In this document: piece after piece, positions 31,877 through 44,611 of the stretch
Layout of the letters: every line of letters starts with the position of its first letter
Position numbering within the stretch: the first letter of the stretch is position 1
NCBI GenBank assembly: GCA_030144725.1
Contig: JASKMD010000007.1
Coordinates: forward strand, 6,155,699-6,219,698
Source: Haematococcus lacustris
Taxonomy: Eukaryota; Chlorophyta; Chlorophyceae; Chlamydomonadales; Haematococcaceae
DNA length: 64,000 nucleotides
Reading direction: 5' to 3'
Made by a program: the position numbers and the translations under genes
Notes under the pieces: model-generated
Database searches by the model: none
The model's input: only the letters and a program-made list of their open reading frames with translations
What the model was told of the DNA's origin: nothing

Positions 31877-32635
31877 CTAAATCTCCTCCCATGACAGGCC
31901 CTCTGGTGAGGCCGGTGGCAGCAGGTCATACGCATCCTCCTCCTCCTCCGCGGGCTCTGCGGCTGCTGCCCCATGGGCCTGGGCTGAGGGTGCAGCTAGA
32001 CTAAGCTGGCCAGGGCCCCCACCTGCCCCTGCACTGGGAAATGACAGCTGCTGCTGGGACAGGGCCTGCCCTGCTGCCACCAGCCCCTGGCCCTGCACCT
32101 GGCCTGGCACATCATGACCGTGCACCTGCTGCCCAAACACTGGCCCATAGCCTTGGCTGCTGTGGCCGTCTGCTATAGAATGCACGTACCCAAGGGGGCC
32201 GCAACCCAGCGGGCTAGCCTGCAACGCAGCTGGCATGGCTGCAAGGTAGCTGCCAGGAAGCTGCCCATGCCCACCCACTAGCCCATGGCTTGCATGCCCA
32301 TGATCGGCTGCTGCTGGTGGCCTGTTGTAGCCCAGCTGGCTGAAAGGAGCAGCACCTGAGGTGGTATGTGGAACATAGCCCGTTGAAGTGACTGTCAAAG
32401 TGTGGTCACTCCCCATGCTGTGCATGGAGGCCCCTGCATGGCTTGCATGGCTGCCCCCTGCCACACTCCCAGGATAGGGGGATGCACCACACACTGCAGC
32501 AGCTGACGCCAGTGACCCAGCCAGACCCTCCCTGACATACCCCTGGCTGCCTTGCTGCTGCTGCACAGACCCAGGCTCAAACCCTGCACCCCGCCCTGGC
32601 GCTGGATAGCCCCACCCTGCAGCCTGACTTGCATA
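31877..32635 (-). CDS. disordered protein of unknown function, truncated copy at the gap
   Basis: The C-terminal part of the gene annotated at 44612-46690, repeated in the left contig and cut by the N gap. It ends in an Asp/Glu-rich tail and SPEGLSWEEI. It differs from the full copy only downstream of its stop codon (31787 versus 44522). It should not be counted as a separate gene. Confidence 0.8.
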   Translation of the reverse strand, partial: YASQAAGWGYPAPGRGAGFEPGSVQQQQGSQGYVREGLAGSLASAAAVCGASPYPGSVAGGSHASHAGASMHSMGSDHTLTVTSTGYVPHTTSGAAPFSQLGYNRPPAAADHGHASHGLVGGHGQLPGSYLAAMPAALQASPLGCGPLGYVHSIADGHSSQGYGPVFGQQVHGHDVPGQVQGQGLVAAGQALSQQQLSFPSAGAGGGPGQLSLAAPSAQAHGAAAAEPAEEEEDAYDLLPPASPEGLSWEEI

Positions 32636-33135
32636 NNNNNNNNNNNNNNNNNNNNNNNNNNNNNNNNNNNNNNNNNNNNNNNNNNNNNNNNNNNNNNNNN
32701 NNNNNNNNNNNNNNNNNNNNNNNNNNNNNNNNNNNNNNNNNNNNNNNNNNNNNNNNNNNNNNNNNNNNNNNNNNNNNNNNNNNNNNNNNNNNNNNNNNNN
32801 NNNNNNNNNNNNNNNNNNNNNNNNNNNNNNNNNNNNNNNNNNNNNNNNNNNNNNNNNNNNNNNNNNNNNNNNNNNNNNNNNNNNNNNNNNNNNNNNNNNN
32901 NNNNNNNNNNNNNNNNNNNNNNNNNNNNNNNNNNNNNNNNNNNNNNNNNNNNNNNNNNNNNNNNNNNNNNNNNNNNNNNNNNNNNNNNNNNNNNNNNNNN
33001 NNNNNNNNNNNNNNNNNNNNNNNNNNNNNNNNNNNNNNNNNNNNNNNNNNNNNNNNNNNNNNNNNNNNNNNNNNNNNNNNNNNNNNNNNNNNNNNNNNNN
33101 NNNNNNNNNNNNNNNNNNNNNNNNNNNNNNNNNNN
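32636..33135. other. assembly gap, 500 N
   Basis: Exactly 500 ambiguous bases, a round placeholder length, with the same 12.2-kb sequence on both sides. Open frames spanning it are meaningless. Confidence 1.
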
Positions 33136-36100
33136 GGTGGTGAGGGCGGGGTAGGGGTGGCGGTGTCGGGGGTGAGGAGGCTGGCTGGGGAGGGAGCAGC
33201 GGAGGGGGGCCGTGGGGGTGACCTCTTGGGGGGAGGAGGAGGGGAGTTGGGTGTAAACATGCCAGAAAGCACGCCGCCACCGCCCCGGGCGCAGACCCCA
33301 GTTGTGTTCAGCGCCTACACATGGGGCAGTGTGAGGCAGGGGTGAGAAGACATCCAGCGGGTTGGCGACAGAAAGGGTTGAGCTCCAACGACTCCGTAAC
33401 AACCGTCACGTATGCAAAGCATGAGGCCCGTCAGGTGTTGCCTTATGGATTTGTCTGGGCATGGCAGATGTCTGGGCATGGCAAATGCACGCGTCTGTGC
33501 ATGACTGCGCCCGGCCTGGACTACACCCATTCAGCAATGGCTCGTGTGCACGACAGAGTCTTAAACAGGGCGCCATCACACCAGGTACCACCTACCCCAG
33601 TGGTGACTGGAGACAGCATGGCCACCAGACGGTTGCAGCAGCCAATGGGCTCATCGAAGGAGGTCTCCGCCCCAAATTGCGCGCATGCTGCCCCAGTCAG
33701 CACCATGCAGGTCGCGTTCGTGATGGATGGGATGTAGCACTGCAAGTAGCAATAGCAGACAGCCGGTGGGTGAACAGGGCTCACCAGGGCTCAAGCAGGC
33801 AGCAGGGAGGAAGGCAGCCCATCATCAGCAGCAAAGCTCCTATGAAAGGTATGCAGGGACAGCAGGAGGGTAGAGCATTTTAGAAGGCCAGTGCTTCGTG
33901 CTTGCAAGGCCCAGCAGCAGCAGTGACAGCAGTGCCAGTCAGGTCCTGTGTGCAACCCTGCCTTGGCAGGTGGGCGGCAGCAGTGACAGGGGTGGTAAGG
34001 CCCAGCGGCAGCCGCTTCAGCCACGTTCACAGCTGCTTGCACATTGTGTGAGAGGGCCTGTGCAGTGTGCTGCAGTAGCTGGCAGTTGGACCCACACACC
34101 GTCCTGAAGCTGGGGTCAACGCCCGTACGGGCACACAGCCCTTGGCCAAGGGTCGTCTGGCCACCAGTCGTTGTGACGATGTTGAGCCTGTGTTTGTAAG
34201 CGAACACCATCTTCTCAATGCTCTGGACGTTCCTGAAATGCTCTGAAGGTGCTGGGCTTGCAGCATTGACATGTATGTGCTTGGGCATCACCAACTTGAA
34301 TCTTTTGCCAGCAAGCAGCAAGGGGCAGGCAGCAAGGAGCAGGCAGGACACCATCTTCAGTTTAGCAGAAGCATCCAGCTCTAAGCACAGCGCTGCGCAT
34401 GCATTTGGTGGGGTAGGTGCTGCAGCTCACGTGTTCAGGTAGGTGCAGCAGCCCAGGGTGGTGGGAAACACCTCGATGCCCACACCGCTGCAGCCCACGC
34501 CTGTCTCCAGGTCCACAGTCTGCTCGTAACACGTCCTGCAGGCGTGCACAGCATCCAGGTCAGCCAAGGTGCCAGGTGTACAGGTTGCCATGAGAACGTG
34601 TGCATCAATGGGCCTCCCACCCAGACTCAGTGAGACCTCCTTGCGAGCAGCTCACCTCTGGGTGCGGTCGGGCACATAGCAGGTGGTCTGGTTCTCAGGC
34701 AGCGCACAGATGCCTTGGGCGCCGGTGTAGGTGATGGACCAAACTGCAGGAACAGCGATGCATCGCCACCTTCAGTGATGAAAAACTAGCAAGCAGGACC
34801 TGCCACGGCAGTCTTGTTTCATGCCATTGTGTTGTCATGCCCAAGGCAAGTAATACTCACCCTTGGCATTTTGGAACATGTCACAGCATCCTTGCTTGTT
34901 AGTGAACACCTGCACACGGTAACACCACAATTGGGCGAAGTAAGATGTGAAGATCGGAAGAGTCGCACTGGGAGCTGGTGTATCTTCGAACTAGTCGGAC
35001 AGGCTACGGCACTCACATCGCTGATGCTTGCCCGGATTTCATCGCACTGGGAGCTGGTGTAGGCAACGCGGCATGTCTTGGCGTTCCAGTCGGCCCAAAA
35101 GCACTTTGGAGTCCCGTCGTAGTCGGAAACGAGGGGCACGGCGGTGACCTGTGGATGTAAAAGATCGCGAGTTAGGTGAGTTTTGAGTCGCCAGCCCAGG
35201 CCGCGGGGCAGTGCAAGGGTGACGATCGGCCCACCTGTTCCTCAACGATGATGTCCGTGGTGCACGGCATGGAGGCGCACGCAGACTTGGGATCAAGGGA
35301 CTTTGAAATGCCGAAGGAGTACAGGTAACGGGCGTGGGCTAGGGAGAGATCGGACCATGCTGCGTCGTCCCTCCTCAGCGCCATGCTGGCAGCGGACAGT
35401 GCAGCCGCCGCGCCGGTCAACAGGTCAGCGCCGGGGTTCTCGCGGGTCATGACCCACGCGGGGCGGGCCAGAGCTCCTGTCAAGGCTGGGTCCTGTGCTG
35501 TGCTGGTCCATACCTGGAGGCAGCAGGGATTGCACATCAGATGTGAGACCCAGTACCATGCTGGGCTAGTGGCTGGATAACTGTACTGATGCATTGTAGG
35601 TACCGGCATGAGGGCCTCAAACTAGCAGTGATGAGCATGCTGGTCAACAGCAGGAGCCTAATGGCAGGAGGGAACAGCTGTTTGGGCAATCATACCTTGC
35701 CATCAGCGGCTGGGTAATACCCCTGGTCAGATGCAGCTACATAGCGGTTAGGATCCCCCAGCTGTGCCACAAACACCGGGTTGGTGGGGTCGTTGGGGTT
35801 GAGGTTGCAGCGCATCAGGTAGTCAGCACCCAGCCTGCACAGACGCACATCAGCACTGCACACTGCCCACAGCAGTGTATCACAAGTCGTCTCATAGGCA
35901 TGCACCCTGCCTTTGCCACATGTTCATTTGTCATGTCTGCAGAGACTAATAACACCCACCTGACCATGCCCTTGGCTGCAGCTGCCTGCTGGGGTGTGAA
36001 GCCGTCAGGGAACTGCAGCAGGCTCCAGGCCAGCATGGTGACAGCGTAAGCTGAAGGTTGCCCGTACTTGACTGGGTCCACGCCCGGGGTCAGGCCCCCC

Positions 36101-39100
36101 AGCAGGTCCACAGAGGCGACCAGATCAGCGACAGGCATCGTATTGGCTGTTTGCATCTGGGACTGCCAGTTGCCCGTGGAGCTGAACGTGGTTGTGTTCA
36201 GGTAGGGAAGTTGGTCAGTGGGTCCTCGGTTCAGCAGTGCAGGAAGCGACAGGGGCGCAGCTGCCAGGCCAGTAACCAGCACGACTCCCATGTTGGTGTC
36301 TCGCATGATCTGCACAGGGCAGTGGCACTCATATGTTCGCCGCCGGTACCATGTACAGGGGCATGTCAGCATGCTACATGGGATCTGCATGGTGTGTAGG
36401 GGAAAGGGTGCGCGGCAGCCTTGAGCACCATAAGTATGGGCCTGACATGCTCACCTGGTTAGGCAGGTAGGTCCCCAAAGACAAGCTGAGCACGCTCTGC
36501 AAACTGAAGTCAGTTGGGATGAGCATCCCTGCAAAGCCATGCAGCAAGAGCATGAGTGTGAGCACGAGCATGAGCAGCCCTGCAACGTCGTGATCGGCAG
36601 AAGCAGCTGGAGGGCAGCAGCTCCAGGAGTCAAGACAGCTCATTGTGGACGCTTTGATAGCCAATTGAGCGTTGAACTGGCTGAAGGATGAGTGCAGGCT
36701 GCTGCAGTGGGCTTGGTGCACTCACACAAGAGGATGATGGAGCCCAGAAGGACCATGGTGCTGATGCCTGGCAGCCACTTAGTGACGAACCTGCAGACCA
36801 GTCAGAAATAGTATAATAATACATGGGGTCTGCAGAGCATGAGGTCTGATCTGACAAAAGTGGTTACTAAGCAAGCTGCCAGGTGCTGCATGGAGGCACA
36901 TGGGGCCGGCACTGACTTGAAGGTCTTGCCCGCACTGAAGCAGTAGTGCAGGAAGCAGTAGGGTGCGATGGAGTTGTAGAAGGACCTGGGAGGAGCACAA
37001 CGGCGACAGCAAGGATGAGGCACTTGAACCATGCCACTCATAGCCACCAGGCCTCGCCTTCCTTGTCCTTTAGCTTCACTGTGCCTTGTTGCATGTCTCC
37101 ACAGAGATATGACCACCCACCAGCATATGGCGATCATGAGGTACGGGTTGCCGGTGAGAGGGGAGTTCAGGGCAAAGCTGGTCAGAGTGTCCCGGGCGAT
37201 GGTCTGGGACAGTTCCCACATGCCCACCACAGCTGCAGAGCAGGGTCAGCAACAATGATCACCAGTGCCATCTCCATGGAGTGTGAGGCAGCGCACAAGG
37301 TATGCCGCTGAGCAGCTTTGCCAAGGGGAGGGGTGCCAGGGCGTGACTTACAGATCACGAGGCAGAAGAGCCACAGAAACAGCAGGGCTAGCGGGTCGAA
37401 CATCTTGCCAAAGTCCTGCAGCCAGGCACGTCACAATACAACACAGCACCATGGCTGATCAGACCTCAATCACAAGATCACAGACCTCTGGCATGTGAGG
37501 GCAGGTGAGTTATCAATTACAGGCAGGAGCGGGCACATGACTGCAGCTGGAGTACCTATCACAGATGGTGTTGGTGTGCAGCATGTAGACCTGATGCTAA
37601 CTTAATGCACGGTGGTCAGGTGGTGATTTGCAATGAAGCACCGCGGCCACTGACCTGCACATTCGCTGGCTTGAAGGACGCCATGACCTTCTTGAAACGT
37701 GCCAGCCCAGGCTCCTCAGGCTTGCCGGCCCCCTCCTGCCCGGCCCTCCTGCTCCTGAAGCGCTGTGCCCAGTCTGGGCCAGCCACTCCTTCATCCTTGA
37801 TCTGCTGGAGCACCTTCTTGGCCAGCTGCCCCTCCCACGCTTCCATCTCCCATGGCGCTGGCAGTCGGGGCTGCACCATTGCATCATTGGGTGCTGACTG
37901 GACAGGAAGGACGTGCACTGGGGTGGGGTTCATGACGAAGGCCTGTGAGCTGGTGAAGGGTGCATGCTGTGCATACGCCTGCAGCTCTGGGTTGGTGGGG
38001 GGGACTGGGAAGGCGTACATGTTGGGGTGATGGTAGGTGTGGGGCTGGACTGTGGCAGTGTAGGTGGTGTGGCTTCCTGCAACTCCAGTGCGGCCATCAT
38101 CAGCCTCTGCCATGGCTGCCGCTGCTGAATGGGCATAGAAAGCTGGAATCTGGAAGCCACTGGGCACGGAGGCGCTGAGGGGGCTGCTGATGCTGGCTGC
38201 CGGCAGCTGCCACTGCTGACTGACAGGTGGTGGCTTTATGGTAGGAACTGCTTCAGGGACAGGGGCAGGAGCAGCAGGAGGCTCTGCAGCCAAGGTTTGA
38301 GGCACTGCCTGGGGCTGAGCATCGGACCTCGCTGTGGGTCTGTTGGACAAGTTGTTTGGGGGCGTGGAGGAGGCCAAAGAGCTGGAGCAGTGGGCAGACT
38401 GGGCTGCCCCAGCTGCTGCAAGTGCCGCTGTCGCTGCAGCTGCTGCAGAGGCCTTAAGGCTCATGTCCTCTCTTGCCTTGGTCCAGGAGCTGGTTACCGC
38501 CTGTCGTGTAGCCCTGCCGCCTTCAGGGCTGCTGCTGCTGGAGGCTTGCCCAGTCTCGTAACACTCCTGGTACTGCTCATCACATGAATCGGTGTGAAGG
38601 GATGCGTCCTCGGACGCAGAAATCTCGGACGGGGCGTGGCTGGATGATCGAAGGCCGCTAGGCGCGGAGGTGCGAGGTACAGCGCGGGGCCTGGGCATCG
38701 CCTCCACCAGGCCGCCGTCATGGGTTCCGGCTGCACCAGAGTGCGACAGACGGTGGGCAGGGCGGGGTAGCCCCTGGGGCGGCGGGGCCGCATCCGGCAT
38801 GTCTGGGGCTTCTGGTGGCGCAAGCATGTCGCTGCCCTCCACCACCACCACCAGCTCGCACGCTGCTGCAGCTGGGGCAGTCAGTGTGCGGTCGTCAGCA
38901 CCACCCACTCCTGCAAAGCTGGCCATCATGGGCAGGGCCTCACGGTAGGACACCACTGTCTGGCTGCCACTGGCCTCAGGGCGGTGGGAGGGGCCTGGCT
39001 CAGTAGCACCTGCCATGTTCACGCGGTTGCTGGCAGCCTGGCGCAAAAGCATCTTGCGCTGAGCATCACTGGTAGATGCCGACCCTGCGTGTTGAGCACG

Positions 39101-42100
39101 GCTATGCGCACTCTCCCCCTCATCATGGGCATGCTCTGGTGCAGGCTCTGCTGCTGCCTGAGATCTCTTGACACTGACAGCTGGGCGCGATGGCACCCTG
39201 ACGCTGGACTTGGCCTTGCCATCCTCGTAGTCAGCATGGGTGTCAGCTTGCTCACGGTAGGTTGGGGTGCTCGCTTGCGATGCTGCCGCCGTGCTGCGAA
39301 GCACTGGCCGGGAGCTGGCGAGAGGAGTTTCGGCAGGCGTGCTGTCGAAAGCACCCCGGCGCATGTGTCGGTCGTCTGGGTGCTGAGTGCGGCGGACGCT
39401 GGCGTGGCTGACCACGGACGAGGCGTAGCGTGGCGTATCATCAGTTCGTGGCGTGCTGGCCGTGTTGCTGGCGTAGGATGTGACGCGGGCGCGCGGTTGA
39501 GGGGCATCCGCGTTCCGGTGTAGCCAGGTGCGCACACGGCCCCCAGACACTGGCGAGACCGGCTCGGTCGCCTGTACCTCCGTCTCGATGTCCCGTGGCT
39601 GCCTGAACTTGCCTTTGGCCGGAGCTGCGACCGCTGGGCGACTGCACAGCAGGGAATGACACGGGAAAATGTTGGGTGCACTGCGCCCGACCTCAAGCAG
39701 CACCCTTTCAGGGTAGATCATGGCTTGCCAGCAATGCATCCTCAGACAGACACCCACCCCGTAAAGCTGTTGTAAACCGCAGTTGCCAGCCTGTGCGACA
39801 TGCGCGCCAGGCTGTTGGAAGTAGGCTGCACGCTGGCTGAGACAATCTTCTCGACCTCTCCATCCTTGGCTGGAGCAGGGGCAGGCAGTGCTGGCTTGTT
39901 GCCAGACTCACCCTGCAAGGGCAGGAGGCATACTGCAGTCATCTTAGCTGAGCATGCATGCATGCATGCATGCATGCAGAGTACTGGCAAGCATGACACA
40001 GCGTGGGCGATAAAATGAACATGGGGGCTGTGTAGGGTTGTTGAGATCAATGCATGAGGGTTGCCTGGAGGGGCATGGAGATCACCGCCACTGACCTTGG
40101 TCTTGTCCGTGACCTTGAACATGATGGCCTTGAAGCCCAGCTTGGCAGCCATGGTGTTGACAAAGGCCTTGGTGAAGGTGAACCACAGCACGGTGTTGCT
40201 CACGTTCACAAACCACATCAGCTTCAGGTGCTTGAAGGTGTGCACGTAGTACTGCACGGACACAGCCAGCAGCACAGCACATCATGGGTGCTAGGAGCAG
40301 GTGGAGGAGGGAGGTGGCCCTCGACCAGATGGAGGACTGGTGATTGCAGCCACCCCTGGCATGCTGTGCTGGCAGTGGTGGCTACTGTGTGGCCCCTCAC
40401 CTGCAGTGAGTTCTGCGATATGAAGTACAGGGTAGAGGCCAGCACCAGCTCGTAGGTGATGGTCACAGGGTGGATGCCGAAGGCGATGGACATGAAGGGC
40501 ACAATGATGAAGGCGGGGACAGTAAGGATGGTGGTTATGGGCGCCCAGGCGGCATAGCTGTACCACAGGCGCTGGAAGAAGGGCAGCTCGAAGTTCAGGA
40601 GCGGGCACTTGGCAGAGAAGAACACCTGTGGCCAGGGACGTGGAGGGCAGTGTCAACGGGCAGGTGCTTGGCAAGGGGGCTACTGGCCCCAGCAGCAGGC
40701 TAGGCAGGTGGCTGGGGCAAGCAGGGCAGGGCTAGGGCTGACCTGGAAGTGGCCCTTGGTCCAGCGGGAGCGCTGGCGGAAGACGTTGCGGATCTCCTCG
40801 GGCGCCTGCAGGTAAGCAGTGAAGTGCAGGGGTTGGCCTGAGCTCAAGCAAGGAGTGCGAACTGCCTGCTGATGACTGGCAGCCACAGTGCAGGCAGTGC
40901 AAGGCGGGGCATCAGGGGCAGCAGTGGCCCTCACCTCCCCCACTGCGATGTAATCATTCAGGTATGTGGCCTTGTAGCCCCTGGACTTCAGCTCCATGCC
41001 CAGAGCATAGTCCTCAGTGATGGCTGCAAGCGGGTGGCAGCACCAGGGGTGGGCGCTCAGCCCATTGACCTCTCCCTGGCTGTGTCAGCTGCTAGCACCT
41101 GGTGCTGAGCCTGGCACTTGCATCCTCAGCCAGCTGACCAGCAAGCTGCCTGGCCACTCACTGTACTCAGGGAACCAGCCGCAGTGAGCCAGAGCGCGGG
41201 CGCGGATGCAGAAGTTGGTGCCTGTGCAGGCGATGTAGCCCCAGGCAAAGGCGCCTGGCAGCCAGTACTCCCCTGCAGCAAACCCAGGCAACCCAGGCAC
41301 AGTCAGAGCTTGCACTGTCAGCAGCCACCTGGCAGCTGCTTTGCTGGGCAGCCACACGCAGCTGGTCAGGGGATGTGTTGTCTGCTGCTGCTACTCACAG
41401 AACTGCACGTTGATGGAGTTGAACAGGTCAGTGTCGGGGTCAATGTTGTGGAAGGCCTGGGGCGTCAGGCACAGGGCCAGGTTGTCGTCCAGCATCACCT
41501 CGAAGATCTGTAGGACGGCAAGCACACCAGCTGCACTGTCAGCAGGCAGCAAGGCTGGCATGCAACCAGTGCTACTGGTCAAGCACAAACAGGCAGGCAG
41601 TTGAGGGCTGGCTGGCGGCTGGCTGTGATGCTGCCCCTCGCCTTGCAGAAGAAGTCGGGCTTGGCGCACATGTCGGAGTCAAACACCACCACCAGCTCCT
41701 TGTTGCTGATCTCAGACCAGTCCACATCCTCAGGGTTCAGCTCTGAGCGGGGCAGGCTGGCGTAGATGCTGTGCAAGCAGAAGTTCAGGTTGGCGCTCTT
41801 GCCGTTCACCTCTCCCTTCTTGCGGGTGCTGCACAGCAGCATGCGGGAAGAGTGAGCCACGCAGGTGCCATCATGCCGCTGCTCATCCCAGCACTGCGTC
41901 CCAGCACTGCCAGGGTGCTGGCTACTGTGACTGCTATCAAGCTGAGCTGCAAGGCTCCCACCCACCGGCCTGACACATACACCACATCCTCGGTGGCGCT
42001 CAGTGCCTCAATGAACGCCTGCTTCTCCGCATCCTTGCCGTCGTCACACAGGTATACAGTCCTGCGCAGCCATGGCAGGAGCACAGCAATGCATCCTGTG

Positions 42101-43195
42101 GCCAATGCGGTGTGGTCAGCATGCCAGTGGGTGCTGGCTGGCAGCTGGTGCTCAGGCAAACCCTGCCATGCAGGCAGGACGCCTCCCGGCCTTCACTCTT
42201 GCCTGCGGGTCATGGATGGCAGGCCGGCTGACACTGCTGCCATGATTGTGGCCACCACCACCTCCATGGGCTCCTTGTAGCAGGGCACCAGCACACGCAC
42301 GTGCAGCCTGCATTGACCAGGCCAAGCAACCTCAACACCGCTCATGCTCTGTGATACAGAGCAGGAAATATGCCATCATCATCACTATGTGATGAGTATG
42401 CTGTGTATCAAGGCATCATGCAGGCTACAGGTGTGGTGGAGCAGGCATGCTTAAGCGCCATGGAACGGAACACGGCCATGTCAGCGATGGGCAGGCCACC
42501 CAAGGCTTACCGGCAGTCTGTAGCTGTCTGGTCAGTGCGGGGTGTCATGCCCGCCACAGCGGCTGTGCTGGCCTCCCTGTCAATGCCGGGAGGCAGGCCA
42601 AGGGACCCAGTGGGGTACACAGAGCGCAGCAACAGGATGGCGTATGGCAGGAAGGCGGTCTGGCCCACCAGCTCCAGGCAGATCTGCATCGCGAAGGCAG
42701 TTCAGCAGTTAGCAAGAGGACCCAGGCGCTACACGCCGAACACCCCGCACTACACGACCGGGTGCGCGCAACTCACAATGAACAGAGGGTAAGGCTGCCA
42801 GCCACCGATGGCCAGGCCTTGGAAGCGGATCACGAAGTAGTAAGCCGCCCTGCGAGCACGTCCAGGGTTGTTAGGGCGATGTGTAGGGCCGCGGTCCTAC
42901 AGGTGCTGATGCCGTTGCTGCGGGTGATGCTGCAGTGTGGCTAGCTAAACACTCACGAGCCGAGGAAGATGAGGAAAAGGAGACAAGGTACTATGTTCCA
43001 GCGATGCGCAATTGGGTTGACTCGACTACGTGCGGCAGGGCGCGCAGGCTCCCTCATTGGCTGGTTTCTCATATCATCAAGCTCGGGAGCAGGCCCAGCA
43101 ACTGAGTTCGTCCTCCTGCGCTGAGAGATGCGCTGCTCAAGTACCATCCTGAGCTCTGCAGGCAAAGGCAGCTGGAGAACGGCTGAAGATGGCAT
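33136..43195 (-). CDS. GT2-GH9 fusion gene, duplicate cut by the gap
   Basis: Same gene as 17453-30460, shifted by 12,735. It has the N-terminus (ATG at 43195), GT2 domain, disordered linker, membrane segments and the first part of GH9, then stops in the Pro-rich insertion at the gap. The rest of GH9 (19,800-17,453 in the left contig) is absent only because the right contig begins here. Most likely it represents the same locus. Confidence 0.85.
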
Positions 43196-44611
43196 CCAGG
43201 GTTGCGCTGCCGGAAGGTTGCGTAGCTGCAGAGGCAGGCTAGCACCTTAGCTCCGCAGCTGCAGCTCTACTAGTGCAAGGTCGACAAAGGTGTACAATAA
43301 CAAGTTGCTCAAGGGCAAAGTTGCTCAAGGGCAAAGGCCCACTGTCGGAGCAGCTGCTGCAGTGATCAGCCGTCTGAGCTACGGCCAGATGTTGCGACAG
43401 GCGCTTCAACCTCGCGTACATTACACTACCGGTGTGACCGGGAACTTTTAAGGATTCGCTTTAACTCCTAACACTAACTCCTAAATCGGAAGTCGGCCTA
43501 ACTCGGTACGAACTCTTGTCTGGTGAGCTGGAGACGAAAAGAGTCAAACGAAGAGCTCATAACGCTCCAGCAACGAAAAGGCACCGGCTGCGACAATACC
43601 AGTCCCAAGCAAACACAGAAGCAATAGGCGTGAGGGTTGAAAACCCTCCAGCAGACAAGGAAAACCTTCGCCCTGTGCGCCCAGCCTGGAGCTGGTGTTT
43701 AGACATATCAGCCCGGAACCCTAAGTCCCCACCCTAACCCCTGGTGCCCTCAGATGCCCCCACGACAACCCCAACAGTCTCCACGCAGCCAGGCATCCAC
43801 ACAAGCAGCAGCACTTCCACAGCAGCCTTGCGCAACAAGGCTTAACAGCGCTGTGCCTAGGCTGTATGTCCCACGCAGCCCACTGAAGGCTGCCATGCCT
43901 TGACCAGTACTGCCATCGAGCAAATGCCTGGACCTAGACCGCAATGCATGATTGCACATGCAGCTCATTGGTCAAAGCAAGAGGTGTCTTCTGAAACTGT
44001 ACCGATGGCCGGAGCAGCTATCAAGGGCGAGCAGTACCCTGGTTAGGGGCATAAGCGGCTGGGAGACCGCCCACTTCAGAAAGGGGACATAATTCTGCCT
44101 TTCCGGGCGGATGAGGGAGGTCTGATCACATCTATTTCACATCAAACCAAGCGAAGAAACCTTTACAACACCTGCACCTGGTTCTGCTGGGCCCTATCAC
44201 AGGCTCTGTGTATCAGTTTTTGCCTGCTTTAGCATAGATTGCGAACTAAGCAGCCTGACACATACAACTAGCGCCCCGCCTCAGCGCCTGCCTCTGCTAG
44301 ACAGACAGTTTTGTGTATCCATTATCATGGTTGCCTATTGTCCCTCCATGGTCCAACCATGGGAGCCTGCTGCCTTGCAGCAAGGCCCTGTCATGCCCTG
44401 AGCTTGGAGGCGCAGCCCTCATTGCTCGCCAGTCTGCTCCCTGCTTCACTAGATCTCCTCCCAAGACAATCAAATTGAAGTTCTCCGTCGCACCCTTTGA
44501 TGACCACAAAGCCCATATCTGTGGCACTTTCCACCTATACCACTGGGCACCTCATCAAAACCAACAGCTAGTCTTGAGACATGCACGTCCAATGCTAGAT
44601 CTAGATCACGT
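43196..44611. other. intergenic region upstream of the GT2-GH9 gene
   Basis: Contains the second copy of the KEN-box candidate (43516-43903), where one substitution at 43537 changes Glu to Lys and one at 43588 is silent. The remainder (43904-44611) shows no exon. It spans the 3' flank of the 44612-46690 gene and the promoter of the GT2 gene. Confidence 0.5.

Larger units (their letters stand above)
20401..32635. repeat. 12,235-bp direct duplication, copy 1 (end of left contig)
   Basis: Every base I compared equals the base 12,735 further on, except three substitutions (30802, 30853, 31787), with no length difference. Copy 1 ends exactly at the N gap and copy 2 begins exactly after it. This is the pattern of two contigs that overlap but were joined with a placeholder gap. 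Confidence 0.95.

Noticed and set aside
31877..33345. Long open frames on both strands running through the N block (467, 335, 238, 231 and 200 codons)
   Set aside because: They consist mostly of unknown residues across the 500-N gap and join unrelated contig ends.
17453..43195. Two separate, tandem GT2-GH9 genes
   Set aside because: The second copy is explained by contig overlap; its missing GH9 end coincides exactly with the contig start.
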